From NCBI RefSeq assembly GCF_020639365.1, contig NZ_JAINUL010000001.1, forward strand, positions 6,123,614-6,187,613: a DNA stretch of 64,000 nt, read 5' to 3'. This DNA is from Streptomyces flavotricini (GTDB lineage: Bacteria > Actinomycetota > Actinomycetes > Streptomycetales > Streptomycetaceae). The translations under genes were made by a program, and so were the position numbers. The notes below the pieces were generated by a model, which was not told the origin of the DNA, did not search any database, and worked only from the letters and a program-made list of their open reading frames with translations. Positions 34,222-43,890 of this stretch are shown piece by piece; the first letter of the stretch is position 1; each line of letters opens with the position of its first letter.

Positions 34222-34473
34222 TCAGGCGCCGAGGTGGTGGCCCTTCAGCCACTCCTTCTCGCTGCTCTTCTCGCAGGACGAGTTGTAGACCGGGCCGGCG
34301 AACGCGGGCAGGTTGTGCGGCACCGCGGCGAACGTGGAGCAGTTCGACGACTTGGCCGCGTGGCCGCCGCCGAAGTAGTCGATGTCGACTCCGTCGGCCA
34401 GGGCGGCGCCGGCGCCGCCGAGCAGGATGCCTGCAGCCAGGACGGACGCGGTGACAGCGGAACGAATACGCAT
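34222..34473 (-). CDS. Small secreted protein with two cysteines
   Basis: An 83-residue protein with a clear Sec signal peptide (MRIRSAVTASVLAAGILL, cleavage likely after ALA or ALADG). The mature part of about 55 residues contains two Cys (NCSTFAAVPHNLP and NSSCEKSSEKEW), probably one disulfide. It has no hydrophobic chaplin repeat, so it is not a chaplin despite its size. ATG 34473 has GGGGAG only 2 nt upstream, tighter than usual. Function unknown. Confidence 0.72.
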   Translation of the reverse strand: MRIRSAVTASVLAAGILLGGAGAALADGVDIDYFGGGHAAKSSNCSTFAAVPHNLPAFAGPVYNSSCEKSSEKEWLKGHHLGA

Positions 34474-34627
34474 GACTCCCCTAAGGATCATCGGAGGGAC
34501 GCGCTGTTCGGTCCGCGCGTCGGCCGGTCCAACCGTCCATGAGCGCCACTGGGAACGGGCGTTCACTCCAATGCCCGCAGCTGTATCGTTTCGACACTCT
34601 GCGCCCCTTTGCGCGCCCCCCGGTCGC

Positions 34628-35188
34628 TCACGGGTCGCGGAGGCCGCGAGCGAGGACCGGGGGGCCGCCGTCGCCGGAGCCCGGCAGGACGACGAGGAAC
34701 CGCCACCGGTCGTCCTCGACGACGGCCATGCCGATGGCCGCGGCGGCCGCGAACGCCTCGGCGGCGGGCCCGGCACCCTCGGTCAGCTCGTCGAGCCGGG
34801 CGTGGAACCCCGCCAGGTCCGCGGAGGGGCCGTTGATCCACAGCCGGACCGGCGCGCCCCCGCGCAGGGCGGCGAGCAGCTCCTCGCGGATCCGGCCCCC
34901 GGCCGCGGCCCGGACCCGCCCGTGAAGGCGTTCCTGGACGCACGGCTCCGTCGGGGCGTCCTTCGCCGCCCGGCGACACCGCCGGCACGACTGCAGGGCG
35001 TCGGGCTCGAACAGGTGGAGACGGCAGGTGAGGCAGCGGGCCGCTATCCCGCAGAGCGTCCCGCGCCCGCCACCCGCGTGCTCGACCCCGGGCGCGCCCC
35101 TCACCTCGCAGGCCCCGAACCGGGCCGCCACCCGCGCCGTCGCGAACGACCAGCCGTCGTTCCGTTCATCGATCACGCACGGGAGCAT
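34628..35188 (-). CDS. Hypothetical protein with Cys-rich zinc-ribbon-like segment
   Basis: A 186-residue frame from ATG 35188 (MLPCVIDERNDGWSFA). A Cys-rich stretch CLTCRLHLFEPD...CRRCRRA spans about residues 53-75 and may bind zinc. The remainder is helical, Ala/Arg-rich, with RIREELLAALRGGAPVRL and ending VVLPGSGDGGPP. Third-position bias supports coding, but there is no strong ribosome binding site and no recognised family. It is divergent from the amylase gene, sharing its upstream region. Function unknown. Confidence 0.5.
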   Translation of the reverse strand: MLPCVIDERNDGWSFATARVAARFGACEVRGAPGVEHAGGGRGTLCGIAARCLTCRLHLFEPDALQSCRRCRRAAKDAPTEPCVQERLHGRVRAAAGGRIREELLAALRGGAPVRLWINGPSADLAGFHARLDELTEGAGPAAEAFAAAAAIGMAVVEDDRWRFLVVLPGSGDGGPPVLARGLRDP

Positions 35189-35331
35189 GCCACCGGCAAC
35201 CGGTCGGCTCACGACCGGGCCCCGTCCGCTTCGCCGGTCGTCGACGCGGACACGGATGCGGATGCGGACGCCGCCGGGCCCTACACCGTCCGCCCGTACG
35301 GCAGGACACGCCCCGGAAACAATTCTGCAAT

Positions 35332-35375
35332 CTCTTGCGCAAACTCTTGCAGCGCTCTTACCTGGCCCCTACGGT
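35332..35375 (+). promoter_or_regulatory. Alpha-amylase promoter with three CTCTTG-type direct repeats
   Basis: CTCTTGC at 35332-35338, CTCTTGC at 35344-35350 and CTCTTA at 35355-35360 repeat with 12- and 11-bp periods, the known pattern of MalR/Reg1-controlled Streptomyces amylase promoters. TTGCAG (35347-35352) and TACGGT (35370-35375), 17 nt apart, form a plausible -35/-10 pair, so the repeats overlap the promoter. Confidence 0.7.
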
Positions 35376-35414
35376 CTCTGCAATCCCCACCTCTCCCGCC
35401 AGGAGGCCCCCCGC

Positions 35415-37127
35415 ATGCCTGCCAGAGCCGTCAGAGCTGCAACTCTTTTCACCTCGACCGCACTCGCCGCCGGCGCCCTCCTCACCGGCCCGGCGCCGCA
35501 GGCCGCCGCCGCGACGCCCGGGGACAAGGACGTCACCGCCGTCCTCTTCGAGTGGCGTTTCGAGTCCGTAGGCAAGGCCTGCACCGACTCGCTCGGTCCC
35601 GCCGGATACGGGTACGTCCAGGTCTCGCCGCCCCAGGAGCACATCCAGGGCCCCCAGTGGTGGACCTCGTACCAGCCCGTCAGCTACAAGATCGCCGGGC
35701 GGCTCGGTGACCGCGCCGCGTTCAAGGCCATGGTCGACACCTGCCACGCCGCCGGGGTGAAGGTCGTCGCCGACTCCGTGATCAACCACATGGCCGCCGG
35801 TGACGGCGTGGGGACCGGGGGGTCCTCGTACACGAAGTACGGGTACCCCGGGGTCTATTCGGGTTCCGACATGGACGACTGCCGGGCGACCATCTCCAAC
35901 TATCAGGACCGGGCCAACGTCCAGAACTGCGAGCTCGTACAGCTCGCCGATCTCGACACCGGCGAGGACTACGTACGCGGGCGCATCGCCGGGTACCTGA
36001 ACGACCTGCTGTCCCTGGGCGTCGACGGCTTCCGGATCGACGCCGCCAAGCACATGCCGGCCGCCGACCTCGCCAACATCAAGTCCCGGCTGACGAATCC
36101 TTCCGTCTACTGGAAGCAGGAGGCGATATACGGAGCCGGTGAGGCCGTCTCGCCCTCCGAGTACCTCGGCAACGGCGACGTGCAGGAGTTCCGCTACGCC
36201 CGGGACCTCAAGCGGGTCTTCCAGAACGAGAACCTCGCCTACCTGAAGAACTTCGGCGAGGCCTGGGGGTACATGCCGAGCGGGCAGTCCGCCGTCTTCG
36301 TCGACAACCACGACACCGAGCGCGGCGGCGACACCCTCAACTACAAGGACGGCTCCGCCTACACCCTCGCAGGCGTCTTCATGCTGGCGTGGCCGTACGG
36401 ATCCCCCGACGTGCACTCCGGGTACGAGTGGACCGACAAGGACGCCGGTCCGCCGAACGGCGGCTCGGTCGGTGCCTGTTACACCGACGGGTGGAAGTGC
36501 CAGCACGCCTGGCGGGAGATCTCCTCCATGGTCGGCTTCCGCAACGCCGCCCGCGGCCAGGCCGTCACCAACTGGTGGGACAACGGCGCCGACCAGATCG
36601 CCTTCGGGCGCGGGGCCAAGGCGTACGTCGCCATCAACCACGAGGGCGCGGCCCTCACCCGGACCTTCCAGAGCTCGCTCCCGGCCGGCGACTACTGCGA
36701 CGTGCAGAGCGGTCGCACCGTCAGCGTGAACTCCGCCGGGCAGTTCACCGCCACCCTCGGGGCCGGGACCGCCCTGGCCCTGCACGTCAACGCCCGTACG
36801 TGCACCGGCGGTGGGACCACGCCGCCGCCGGCGGCCGCGGGCGCCTCGTTCGCCGTCAACGCCACCACCGTCCCCGGGCAGAACATCTACGTCACCGGCG
36901 ACCGCGCCGAGCTCGGCGGCTGGAACACCGGCAGCGCCCTCAAGCTCGACCCGGCGGCCTACCCCGTCTGGAAGCTGGACGTCTCCCTCCCGGCCGGGAC
37001 GGCGTTCTCGTACAAGTACGTACGCAAGGACGCCGCCGGGAACGTCACCTGGGAGAGCGGCGCCAACCGCACCGCGACCGTCCCGGCGAGCGGCAAGGCC
37101 GTACTCGACGACACCTGGCGCAGCTGA
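35415..37127 (+). CDS. Secreted alpha-amylase with CBM20
   Basis: A 570-residue secreted endo-acting alpha-amylase. A Sec signal peptide (about 1-33, ending APQAAAA) is followed by the GH13 catalytic domain with Asp209 (FRIDAAKHM), Glu243 (GAGEAV) and Asp300 (VDNHDTERGG), then a beta-domain. A C-terminal starch-binding CBM20 occupies about 476-570 (GQNIYVTGDRAELGGW, FSYKYVRKDAAGNVTWE). ATG 35415 has a full AGGAGG 9-14 nt upstream. The promoter carries MalR-type direct repeats, so expression should rise on maltodextrins. It feeds the adjacent importer. Confidence 0.96.
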   Translation: MPARAVRAATLFTSTALAAGALLTGPAPQAAAATPGDKDVTAVLFEWRFESVGKACTDSLGPAGYGYVQVSPPQEHIQGPQWWTSYQPVSYKIAGRLGDRAAFKAMVDTCHAAGVKVVADSVINHMAAGDGVGTGGSSYTKYGYPGVYSGSDMDDCRATISNYQDRANVQNCELVQLADLDTGEDYVRGRIAGYLNDLLSLGVDGFRIDAAKHMPAADLANIKSRLTNPSVYWKQEAIYGAGEAVSPSEYLGNGDVQEFRYARDLKRVFQNENLAYLKNFGEAWGYMPSGQSAVFVDNHDTERGGDTLNYKDGSAYTLAGVFMLAWPYGSPDVHSGYEWTDKDAGPPNGGSVGACYTDGWKCQHAWREISSMVGFRNAARGQAVTNWWDNGADQIAFGRGAKAYVAINHEGAALTRTFQSSLPAGDYCDVQSGRTVSVNSAGQFTATLGAGTALALHVNARTCTGGGTTPPPAAAGASFAVNATTVPGQNIYVTGDRAELGGWNTGSALKLDPAAYPVWKLDVSLPAGTAFSYKYVRKDAAGNVTWESGANRTATVPASGKAVLDDTWRS

Positions 37128-37170
37128 CCCCCACGCACCCCCCACATCCCCCACGCAACCCCACCGACCA

Positions 37171-37214
37171 GGGCCGCCCGGCGTCCACAGACCCCGCCAT
37201 CCGCCGGGCGGCCC
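37171..37214 (+). terminator. Hairpin between amylase and amylopullulanase genes
   Basis: Perfect 13-bp stem: GGGCCGCCCGGCG (37171-37183) and CGCCGGGCGGCCC (37202-37214) with an 18-nt loop, 44 nt past the amylase stop. It may end or attenuate transcription into the next gene. Confidence 0.65.
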
Positions 37215-37248
37215 TCATCCACGCGACACGTAACCAAGGAGATCCGCC

Positions 37249-40200
37249 TTGATACGCCCCGCCGCAGGAGTGCTCGCCGCCGCCCTGGCCGTGACGCTCC
37301 TGCCCGCCCTCCCGGCCGCGGCCTCAGCGCCGCCCGCCCCGCCCTCGGACGCGAAACTGGCCGCCGAGCCCGCGCGGCACGATCTGACCCGGGAGCAGTT
37401 CTACTTCGTCCTCCCGGACCGGTTCGCGAACGGCGACCCGCGCAACGACACCGGCGGCCTGACCGGCAGCCGGCTGGAGACCGGGCTGGACCCGACGGAC
37501 AAGGGCTTCTACCAGGGCGGCGACCTCAAGGGGCTGACCGACCGGCTCGACTACATCAAGGGGCTCGGGACCACCGCCATCTGGATGGCGCCGATCTTCA
37601 AGAACCAGCCGGTGCAGGGGAAGGGGGCCGACGTCTCCGCCGGCTACCACGGGTACTGGATCACCGACTTCACGCAGGTCGACCCGCACTTCGGCACCAA
37701 CGCCGACCTGGAGCGGCTGATCGGCAAGGCGCACGCGAAGGGGATGAAGGTCTTCTTCGACGTCATCACCAACCACACCGCCGACGTCGTCGACTACCGG
37801 GAGCAGTCCTACTCCTATCTCTCCAAGGGGGCCTTCCCCTACCTGACGAAGGACGGGGTGCCGTTCGACGACTCCGACTACGCGGACGGGAAGCGCAAGT
37901 TCCCCGCCGTGGACGCCGAGTCCTTCCCGCGGACCCCCTTCGTGCCCGACGCGAAGAAGAACCTGAAGGCTCCCGCCTGGCTCAACGACCCGACGATGTA
38001 CCACGACCGGGGCGACTCCACCTTCTCCGGAGACTCCTCCGAACAGGGCGACTTCTTCGGCCTCGACGACCTGTGGACCGAACGCCCCGAGGTCGTCAGC
38101 GGGATGGAGAAGATCTACGAGAAGTGGGTCAAGGACTTCTCGATCGACGGCTTCCGCATCGACACGGTCAAGCACGTCAACACCGGGTTCTGGACGCAGT
38201 GGGCCACCGCCCTCGACAAGTACGCCGCCCAGCACGGCCGGAAGAACTTCTTCATGTTCGGCGAGGTCTACTCCGCCGACACGGCCGTCACCTCCCCGTA
38301 CGTGACGCAGGGCCGCCTCGACGCCACCCTCGACTTCCCGCTCCAGGACGCGATCCGGGCGTACGCCTCCCAGGGCGCGGCCGCCTCGCGGCTGGGATCC
38401 GTACTGGCCGACGACTACCGGTACACGACGGACAAGGCGAACGCGTACGAGCAGGTCACCTTCCTCGGCAACCACGACATGGGCCGTTTCGGGAGCTTCC
38501 TGAAGCAGGACCGGCCGGGGGCGGGGGAGCAGGAGCTGCTGGACCGCTACCGGCTGGCCAACGAGCTGATGTTCTTCTCCCGGGGCAACCCGGTGGTCTA
38601 CTCCGGCGACGAGCAGGGCTTCACGGGCGCGGGCGGTGACAAGGACGCCCGGCAGCCGCTGTTCGGCACGCGGATCGCGGACTACCTGGACGACGACCAG
38701 CTCGCGACCGCGCGCACGCACGCGAGCGATGCCTACGACCCGGGACATCCGCTCTACAAGCAGATCAGTGCTCTCTCGAAGCTGACGAAGGACCACCCGG
38801 CCCTGCGGGACGGCGTCCAGAGCGAGCGTTTCGCCGACGGGTCCGTCTACGCCTTCGCCCGCACCGACGCCCGCTCCCGCACCGAGTACCTCGTCGCCGC
38901 CAACAACGCCGCCGAAGCCCGGACCGTCGAGCTCGACGCCCCGGCCGGAGCCCAGTACCGCACCCTGTACGGCGGCAGCGCCCTGCTCCGCGCCTCCGCG
39001 GCCGGCAAGCTGACCGTCACCGTGCCCGCCCTCGGCTCGGTGGTCCTCCAGGGCATCTCCCCCCTCGCGGCCCCCGCCACCAAGCCCGCCCTCACCCTCA
39101 AGGCCCCGGCGCCCGGCGCCACCGGAACCGTCGAGCTCTCCGCCGACGTCACCGGAGGCGGCCTGAACCGGGTCGTCTTCGCCGCCCAGACCGGCACCGG
39201 CGCGTGGCAGGTCCTCGGCTCCGCCGACCACGCCCCGTACAAGGTCACCCAGCACGTCACCGCGCCCGCCGGCACCGCCCTGCGCTACAAGGCCGTCGTC
39301 GTCGATTCCCGCGGCCGCACCGCGAGCGCCCTCGCCGAGTCCGTCTCCGGCCAGGTCCCGCCCACCCCGGTCCCCACCGCCACCCAGCGCGACTACGCGG
39401 TCGTGCACTACCGCCGTCCCGACGGCGACTACACGAACTGGCGGCTGTACGCGTGGGGCGACCTCGCCGACGGCGAGGCCACTCCCTGGCCGGCCGGCCA
39501 CGACTTCACCGGCCGCGACGCCTACGGCGCCTTCGCCCACGTCCGCCTCAAGCCCGGTGCTTCCTCGATCGGCTACCTCGTCATCGACAAGGACGGCAAC
39601 AAGGACGTCGCCACCGACCGCACCCTCGACGTGACGAAGAGCGGCGAGGTCTGGCTGGAGCAGGGCAAGGAGGCGGCCACCACCGAACGCCCCGTCTACC
39701 CGCCCCAGGACCAGGCCAAGGCCGTCCTCCACTACCAGCGCCCCGACGGCGCCTACGACGGCTGGGGCCTGCACGTCTGGACCGGCGCCGCGACCCCGAC
39801 CGACTGGTCCAAGCCGCTGATGCCCGCCCGCACCGACTCCTACGGCGCCGTGTACGAGGTCCCGCTCGCGGCCGGGGCGACCAGCCTGAGCTACATCCTC
39901 CACAAGGGCGACGAGAAGGACCTGCCCACCGACCAGTCCCTCGACCTGAAGGCCACCGGCCACGAGGTCTGGATGCTGGGCGGCCGGGCCCCGTACCTCC
40001 TCCCGCAGCCGGCCGGTTCCTCCGCCGCCCTCGACCTCACCAAGTCCGAGGCCGTCTGGATCGACCGTTCCACCCTCGCCTGGAACGCCCCCGCGACCGC
40101 CGCCTCCGTCCAGCTCCTCGCCTCACGCGAGGGCACGATCACCGCGGAGGACGGCGTCCTGCGCGCGGACGGCGCCCAGTGGCTGCGCCTGGCCAAGACC

Positions 40201-42591
40201 GAGCTCACCGCCGCCCAGAAGCAGGAGTTCCCGCACCTCGCGACGTACGCCGCCTACTCCGTCGACCCCCGCGACCGGGACCGCGTACGGGAGGCCCTGC
40301 GCGGCCAGCTCGTGGCGAGCGCCCGCGCCGCGACCGGCGCCGTACTCGCCGCGACCGGCGTCCAGCTCGCCGGCGTGCTCGACGACCTGTACGCGAACAC
40401 CGCCGCCCTCGGACCGGTCTTCAAGGACGGCCGCCCCACCCTCTCCGTCTGGGCCCCCACCGCCCGCCAGGTCGCCCTCGAACTCGACGGCCGCACCGTC
40501 CCCATGCGCCGCGACGACACCACCGGCGTCTGGTCGGTGCGCGGCGAACGCGGCTGGACGGGCAAGCCCTACCGCTACGACGTGACCGTGTGGGCCCCGA
40601 GCACCCGCAGGATGGTCCGCAACCTCGTCACCGACCCGTACTCCACCGCCCTGACCACCGACTCCACGTACAGCCTGGCCGTCGACCTGGCCGACCCGAA
40701 GCTGGCCCCGCCCGGCTGGCGCGGCCTGCGCAAGCCCGCGGCCGTCCCCTTCACCTCCGCCCAGATCCAGGAGCTCCACATCCGCGACTTCTCGGTCGCG
40801 GACCCCACGAGCGCCCACCCCGGCCAGTACCTGGCGTTCACGGACACCGGCTCGGCGGGCATGCAGCACCTGCGCGCGCTCGCCGCCTCCGGCACCTCCT
40901 ACGTCCACCTCCTCCCCGCCTTCGACATCGGCACGATCCCGGAGAAGCCCTCCGACCGCACCGAACCCGCCTGCGACCTGAAGGTGTACGCGCCGGACTC
41001 GCCCGAGCAGCAGGCCTGCGTGGCCGCCGCGGCGGCGAAGGACGCGTACAACTGGGGCTACGACCCGCTGCACTACACGGTGCCGGAGGGCTCGTACGCG
41101 AGCGACCCGAACGGCACGGCCCGTACGGTCGAGTTCCGAAGGATGGTCCAGTCCCTGAACGGAGCCGGCCTGCGGACCGTCATGGACGTGGTCTACAACC
41201 ACACCGTGGCCTCCGGCCAGTCCGACAAGTCCGTCCTCGACCGGATCGTGCCGGGCTACTACCAGCGGCTGCTGGCGGACGGCTCGGTCGCCAACTCCAC
41301 CTGCTGCGCCAACACCGCGCCCGAGAACGCCATGATGGGCCGGCTCGTCGTGGACTCGATCGTCACCTGGGCGAAGGAGTACAAGGTCGACGGCTTCCGC
41401 TTCGACCTGATGGGCCACCACCCGAAGGAGAACATCCTCGCCGTCCGCAAGGCACTCGACGCCCTGACCGTCGCCAAGGACGGGGTCGACGGCAAGAAGA
41501 TCATCCTGTACGGGGAGGGCTGGAACTTCGGCGAGGTCGCGGACGACGCCCGCTTCGTCCAGGCCACGCAGAAGAACATGGCCGGCACCGGCATCGCCAC
41601 CTTCTCGGACCGCTCGCGCGACGCCGTCCGCGGCGGCGGCCCCTTCGACGAGGACCCGCGCGTCCAGGGCTTCGCCTCCGGCCTGTTCACCGCCCCGAAC
41701 GCCTCGCCCGCGAACGGCACGGCGGAGCAGCAGCGGGCCCGCCTGCTGCACGACCAGGACCTGATCAAGGTCGGGCTGTCCGGCAACCTCGCCTCGTACG
41801 CCTTCACGGACAGCTCGGGCCGGCACACCTCGGGCTCCGAGGTGGACTACAACGGCTCCCCGGCCGGGTACGCGGCGGCCCCCGGCGACGCCCTCGCCTA
41901 CGCCGACGCGCACGACAACGAGACCCTGGCCGACGCCCTGGCCTACAAGCTGGCGCCGGGCACCTCGGCCGCGGACCAGGCCCGGATGCAGGTCCTGGCG
42001 ATGGCCGTCGGCACCCTCTCGCAGGGCCCGTCGCTGACCCAGGCCGGAACGGACCTGCTGCGCTCGAAGTCCCTCGACCGCAACTCGTACGACAGCGGCG
42101 ACTGGTTCAACGCCGTCCACTGGGACTGCCGCGAAGGCAACGGCTTCGGCCGCGGCCTGCCCCCGGCCGCCGACAACGCTTCCAAGTGGCCCTACGCGAA
42201 GCCGCTGCTGGCCGGCGGCAAGGCACCGGGCTGCACCGAGATCACGGGCGCGTCCGCCGCCTACCGCGACCTGCTGCGGATCCGTACGACGGAGCGGGCC
42301 TTCGCCCTCACCACGCCCGAGGCGGTCCAGGCGGCGCTCGCCTTCCCGCTCTCCGGCAAGGACGAGACCCCGGGGGTGATCACGATGACCCTCGGCGACC
42401 TGGTGGTGGTCTTCAACGCCACCCCCGCCGCCCGGTCCCAGCGCGTCCCGGCCCTCGCGGGCACCGCCTACGCCCTGCACCCGGTCCAGGCGGCCGGCTC
42501 CGACCCCGTGGTCAGGCAGGCGACGTACGACGCGAAGACGGGAGAGTTCACGACGCCGCCGCGCACGGTCGCCGTCTTCACACGACGGTGA
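37249..42591 (+). CDS. Secreted amylopullulanase with two GH13 catalytic domains
   Basis: A 1780-residue exported enzyme that combines alpha-amylase and debranching domains. It starts at TTG 37249, fixed by AAGGAG 8 nt upstream and an immediate signal peptide (MIRPAAGVLAAALAVTLLP). The N-terminal GH13 domain has Asp305 (FRIDTVKH), Glu339 (FGEVYS) and Asp410 (GNHDMGRF). Two pullulanase-associated modules follow at about 714-804 and 823-917 (YAVVHYRRPDGDYTNWRLYAW and VLHYQRPDGAYDGWGLHVW), then a CBM48-like region. The C-terminal pullulanase domain has the diagnostic YNWGYDP, with Asp1386 (FRFDLMGHH), Glu1423 (YGEGWNF) and Asp1556 (DAHDNE). All catalytic residues are intact in both domains. It cleaves alpha-1,4 and alpha-1,6 links of starch and pullulan outside the cell. 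The 3' end overlaps the GNAT gene. Confidence 0.95.
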   Translation: MIRPAAGVLAAALAVTLLPALPAAASAPPAPPSDAKLAAEPARHDLTREQFYFVLPDRFANGDPRNDTGGLTGSRLETGLDPTDKGFYQGGDLKGLTDRLDYIKGLGTTAIWMAPIFKNQPVQGKGADVSAGYHGYWITDFTQVDPHFGTNADLERLIGKAHAKGMKVFFDVITNHTADVVDYREQSYSYLSKGAFPYLTKDGVPFDDSDYADGKRKFPAVDAESFPRTPFVPDAKKNLKAPAWLNDPTMYHDRGDSTFSGDSSEQGDFFGLDDLWTERPEVVSGMEKIYEKWVKDFSIDGFRIDTVKHVNTGFWTQWATALDKYAAQHGRKNFFMFGEVYSADTAVTSPYVTQGRLDATLDFPLQDAIRAYASQGAAASRLGSVLADDYRYTTDKANAYEQVTFLGNHDMGRFGSFLKQDRPGAGEQELLDRYRLANELMFFSRGNPVVYSGDEQGFTGAGGDKDARQPLFGTRIADYLDDDQLATARTHASDAYDPGHPLYKQISALSKLTKDHPALRDGVQSERFADGSVYAFARTDARSRTEYLVAANNAAEARTVELDAPAGAQYRTLYGGSALLRASAAGKLTVTVPALGSVVLQGISPLAAPATKPALTLKAPAPGATGTVELSADVTGGGLNRVVFAAQTGTGAWQVLGSADHAPYKVTQHVTAPAGTALRYKAVVVDSRGRTASALAESVSGQVPPTPVPTATQRDYAVVHYRRPDGDYTNWRLYAWGDLADGEATPWPAGHDFTGRDAYGAFAHVRLKPGASSIGYLVIDKDGNKDVATDRTLDVTKSGEVWLEQGKEAATTERPVYPPQDQAKAVLHYQRPDGAYDGWGLHVWTGAATPTDWSKPLMPARTDSYGAVYEVPLAAGATSLSYILHKGDEKDLPTDQSLDLKATGHEVWMLGGRAPYLLPQPAGSSAALDLTKSEAVWIDRSTLAWNAPATAASVQLLASREGTITAEDGVLRADGAQWLRLAKTELTAAQKQEFPHLATYAAYSVDPRDRDRVREALRGQLVASARAATGAVLAATGVQLAGVLDDLYANTAALGPVFKDGRPTLSVWAPTARQVALELDGRTVPMRRDDTTGVWSVRGERGWTGKPYRYDVTVWAPSTRRMVRNLVTDPYSTALTTDSTYSLAVDLADPKLAPPGWRGLRKPAAVPFTSAQIQELHIRDFSVADPTSAHPGQYLAFTDTGSAGMQHLRALAASGTSYVHLLPAFDIGTIPEKPSDRTEPACDLKVYAPDSPEQQACVAAAAAKDAYNWGYDPLHYTVPEGSYASDPNGTARTVEFRRMVQSLNGAGLRTVMDVVYNHTVASGQSDKSVLDRIVPGYYQRLLADGSVANSTCCANTAPENAMMGRLVVDSIVTWAKEYKVDGFRFDLMGHHPKENILAVRKALDALTVAKDGVDGKKIILYGEGWNFGEVADDARFVQATQKNMAGTGIATFSDRSRDAVRGGGPFDEDPRVQGFASGLFTAPNASPANGTAEQQRARLLHDQDLIKVGLSGNLASYAFTDSSGRHTSGSEVDYNGSPAGYAAAPGDALAYADAHDNETLADALAYKLAPGTSAADQARMQVLAMAVGTLSQGPSLTQAGTDLLRSKSLDRNSYDSGDWFNAVHWDCREGNGFGRGLPPAADNASKWPYAKPLLAGGKAPGCTEITGASAAYRDLLRIRTTERAFALTTPEAVQAALAFPLSGKDETPGVITMTLGDLVVVFNATPAARSQRVPALAGTAYALHPVQAAGSDPVVRQATYDAKTGEFTTPPRTVAVFTRR

Positions 42592-43114
42592 GCTGATCGA
42601 GCCGCTTCTCGAGCAGGATCACCCCGTACACCCGCCCGTCCTTGCCCTCCTTGTGGGGGAACTCCCCGACCACCCGGTAGCCCGCGCCCCGGTAGTACGC
42701 GAGCAGCCGGGGGTTGGTGGAGACGCAGTCCAGCCGCGCCCGCGGCAGTCCGGAACCGGCGATCCGGCGCTCGGCATGTTCGAGTATCCGCCGTCCGGCG
42801 CCCGCGGGCGCGGTTTCGCGGTCCACCATCAGCCGGTGCACGTATCCGGCGACCGGCGGCTGCACGCCCCAGGCCTCCTCGTCGGACCACCACAGCTCGT
42901 ACGCGCCGATGATCCGCCCGTCGGGGTCACCGGCGAGCCACACCTCGCCCTCGCGCATCTTCGTCAGGAAGTGCGCGGCGTCCTTGTCCCCGGGCTTCCA
43001 CTGGTCGATCCCGTGCTTGCGCATCCACCGGGCGGCCTGGTCGTACAGGGTCACCAGCGCGGCGGCGTCCTTCTCCGCGGCACGCCGGAACAAGATCCCG
43101 TCATTAATGATCAC
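42578..43114 (-). CDS. GNAT-family N-acetyltransferase
   Basis: A 178-residue acetyl-CoA-dependent acetyltransferase. It has motif A (VHRLMVDRETAPAGAGRRIL, with the pyrophosphate-binding AGAGRR) and the usual end of the fold LDCVSTNPRLLAYYRGAGY. ATG 43114 (MIINDGILFRRA). It converges on the amylopullulanase gene with 14 bp overlap. The amino-group substrate is unknown. Confidence 0.9.
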   Translation of the reverse strand: MIINDGILFRRAAEKDAAALVTLYDQAARWMRKHGIDQWKPGDKDAAHFLTKMREGEVWLAGDPDGRIIGAYELWWSDEEAWGVQPPVAGYVHRLMVDRETAPAGAGRRILEHAERRIAGSGLPRARLDCVSTNPRLLAYYRGAGYRVVGEFPHKEGKDGRVYGVILLEKRLDQLTVV

Positions 43115-43136
43115 GGGCGCATTATCACGCGGATGA

Positions 43137-43859
43137 TCACCGGGGGTCGGTAACGGCGGCCTCCACCGTCGGCGGCACCAGCCCCACGAGCCGCCCGACC
43201 AGCTCCCCGAACGGCCCGTCGGCCGGCTCGTCGCGAAGGATCCGGCCGAGGACGGCGGCCATCTCCGCGTCGTACGCGGCGCTCACGGCGGCCAGCGCGG
43301 CGAAGTCGTGCACGAGCTGCAACTCCAGCTCGGCCCGCGGGATCTTGCGCCCCTCCAGCCAGATCAGCGCGGTGGACTCCGCCAGCGACACCCAGGACCG
43401 CACCACGAGCTCCAGCCGCGCGGGCGGGTCCTCGATGCCGATGTGCGTCACGATCTGCTCGTAAGCGGCCTGCCGGACCTCGTCGATCATCGCGTTGGTC
43501 CGGTTGCTGCCGACGGCCGGGCCGCCGCGCATCAGTGCCGAGAAACCGGGCCCGTGGTCGTCGACGAACGCGAAGAACCGGCCCATGACGCGCAGCAGCC
43601 GTGCCCCGAGCGGCCCCTCCCGGGGCTCGACGAAGCGCTGCGCGAGCTCGTCGGCGGCCCGCCGCAGAGCGGCCTCGTACAGGCTCAACTTGCCAGGGAA
43701 GTAGTGGTAGACGAGCGGCCGCGATATCCCCGCGGCCGCCGCGATCTCGTCGATCGACACGTCGTCGGGCGACCTGAGGCTGAACAGCTCCAGGGCCACG
43801 CCGATCAGCTGCTGCCGCCGCTCCTCGACACCCATCCTGCGCCGCGTCCCGGTAGTCAT
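43137..43859 (-). CDS. TetR-family transcriptional regulator
   Basis: A 240-residue TetR regulator with N-terminal helix-turn-helix (VSIDEIAAAAGISRPLVYHY, about residues 35-54) and a long helical effector domain. ATG 43859 (MTTGTRRRMGV) is chosen over 43868 by GTAGGG upstream. It lies 31 bp downstream of the ferredoxin reductase gene on the same strand and is probably co-transcribed with, and regulates, that reductase/ferritin-like pair. Confidence 0.92.
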   Translation of the reverse strand: MTTGTRRRMGVEERRQQLIGVALELFSLRSPDDVSIDEIAAAAGISRPLVYHYFPGKLSLYEAALRRAADELAQRFVEPREGPLGARLLRVMGRFFAFVDDHGPGFSALMRGGPAVGSNRTNAMIDEVRQAAYEQIVTHIGIEDPPARLELVVRSWVSLAESTALIWLEGRKIPRAELELQLVHDFAALAAVSAAYDAEMAAVLGRILRDEPADGPFGELVGRLVGLVPPTVEAAVTDPR

Positions 43860-43890
43860 GCGCAACACCCTACTGGGCCTGCGGCGACGC

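Noticed and set aside
34222..34473. Possible chaplin
   Set aside because: It has the size and signal peptide, but lacks the chaplin hydrophobic core and typical Gly/Asn/Val-rich motif.
39204..42596. 1130-residue frame inside the amylopullulanase gene
   Set aside because: Shadow frame; the gene's own frame contains both intact catalytic domains.
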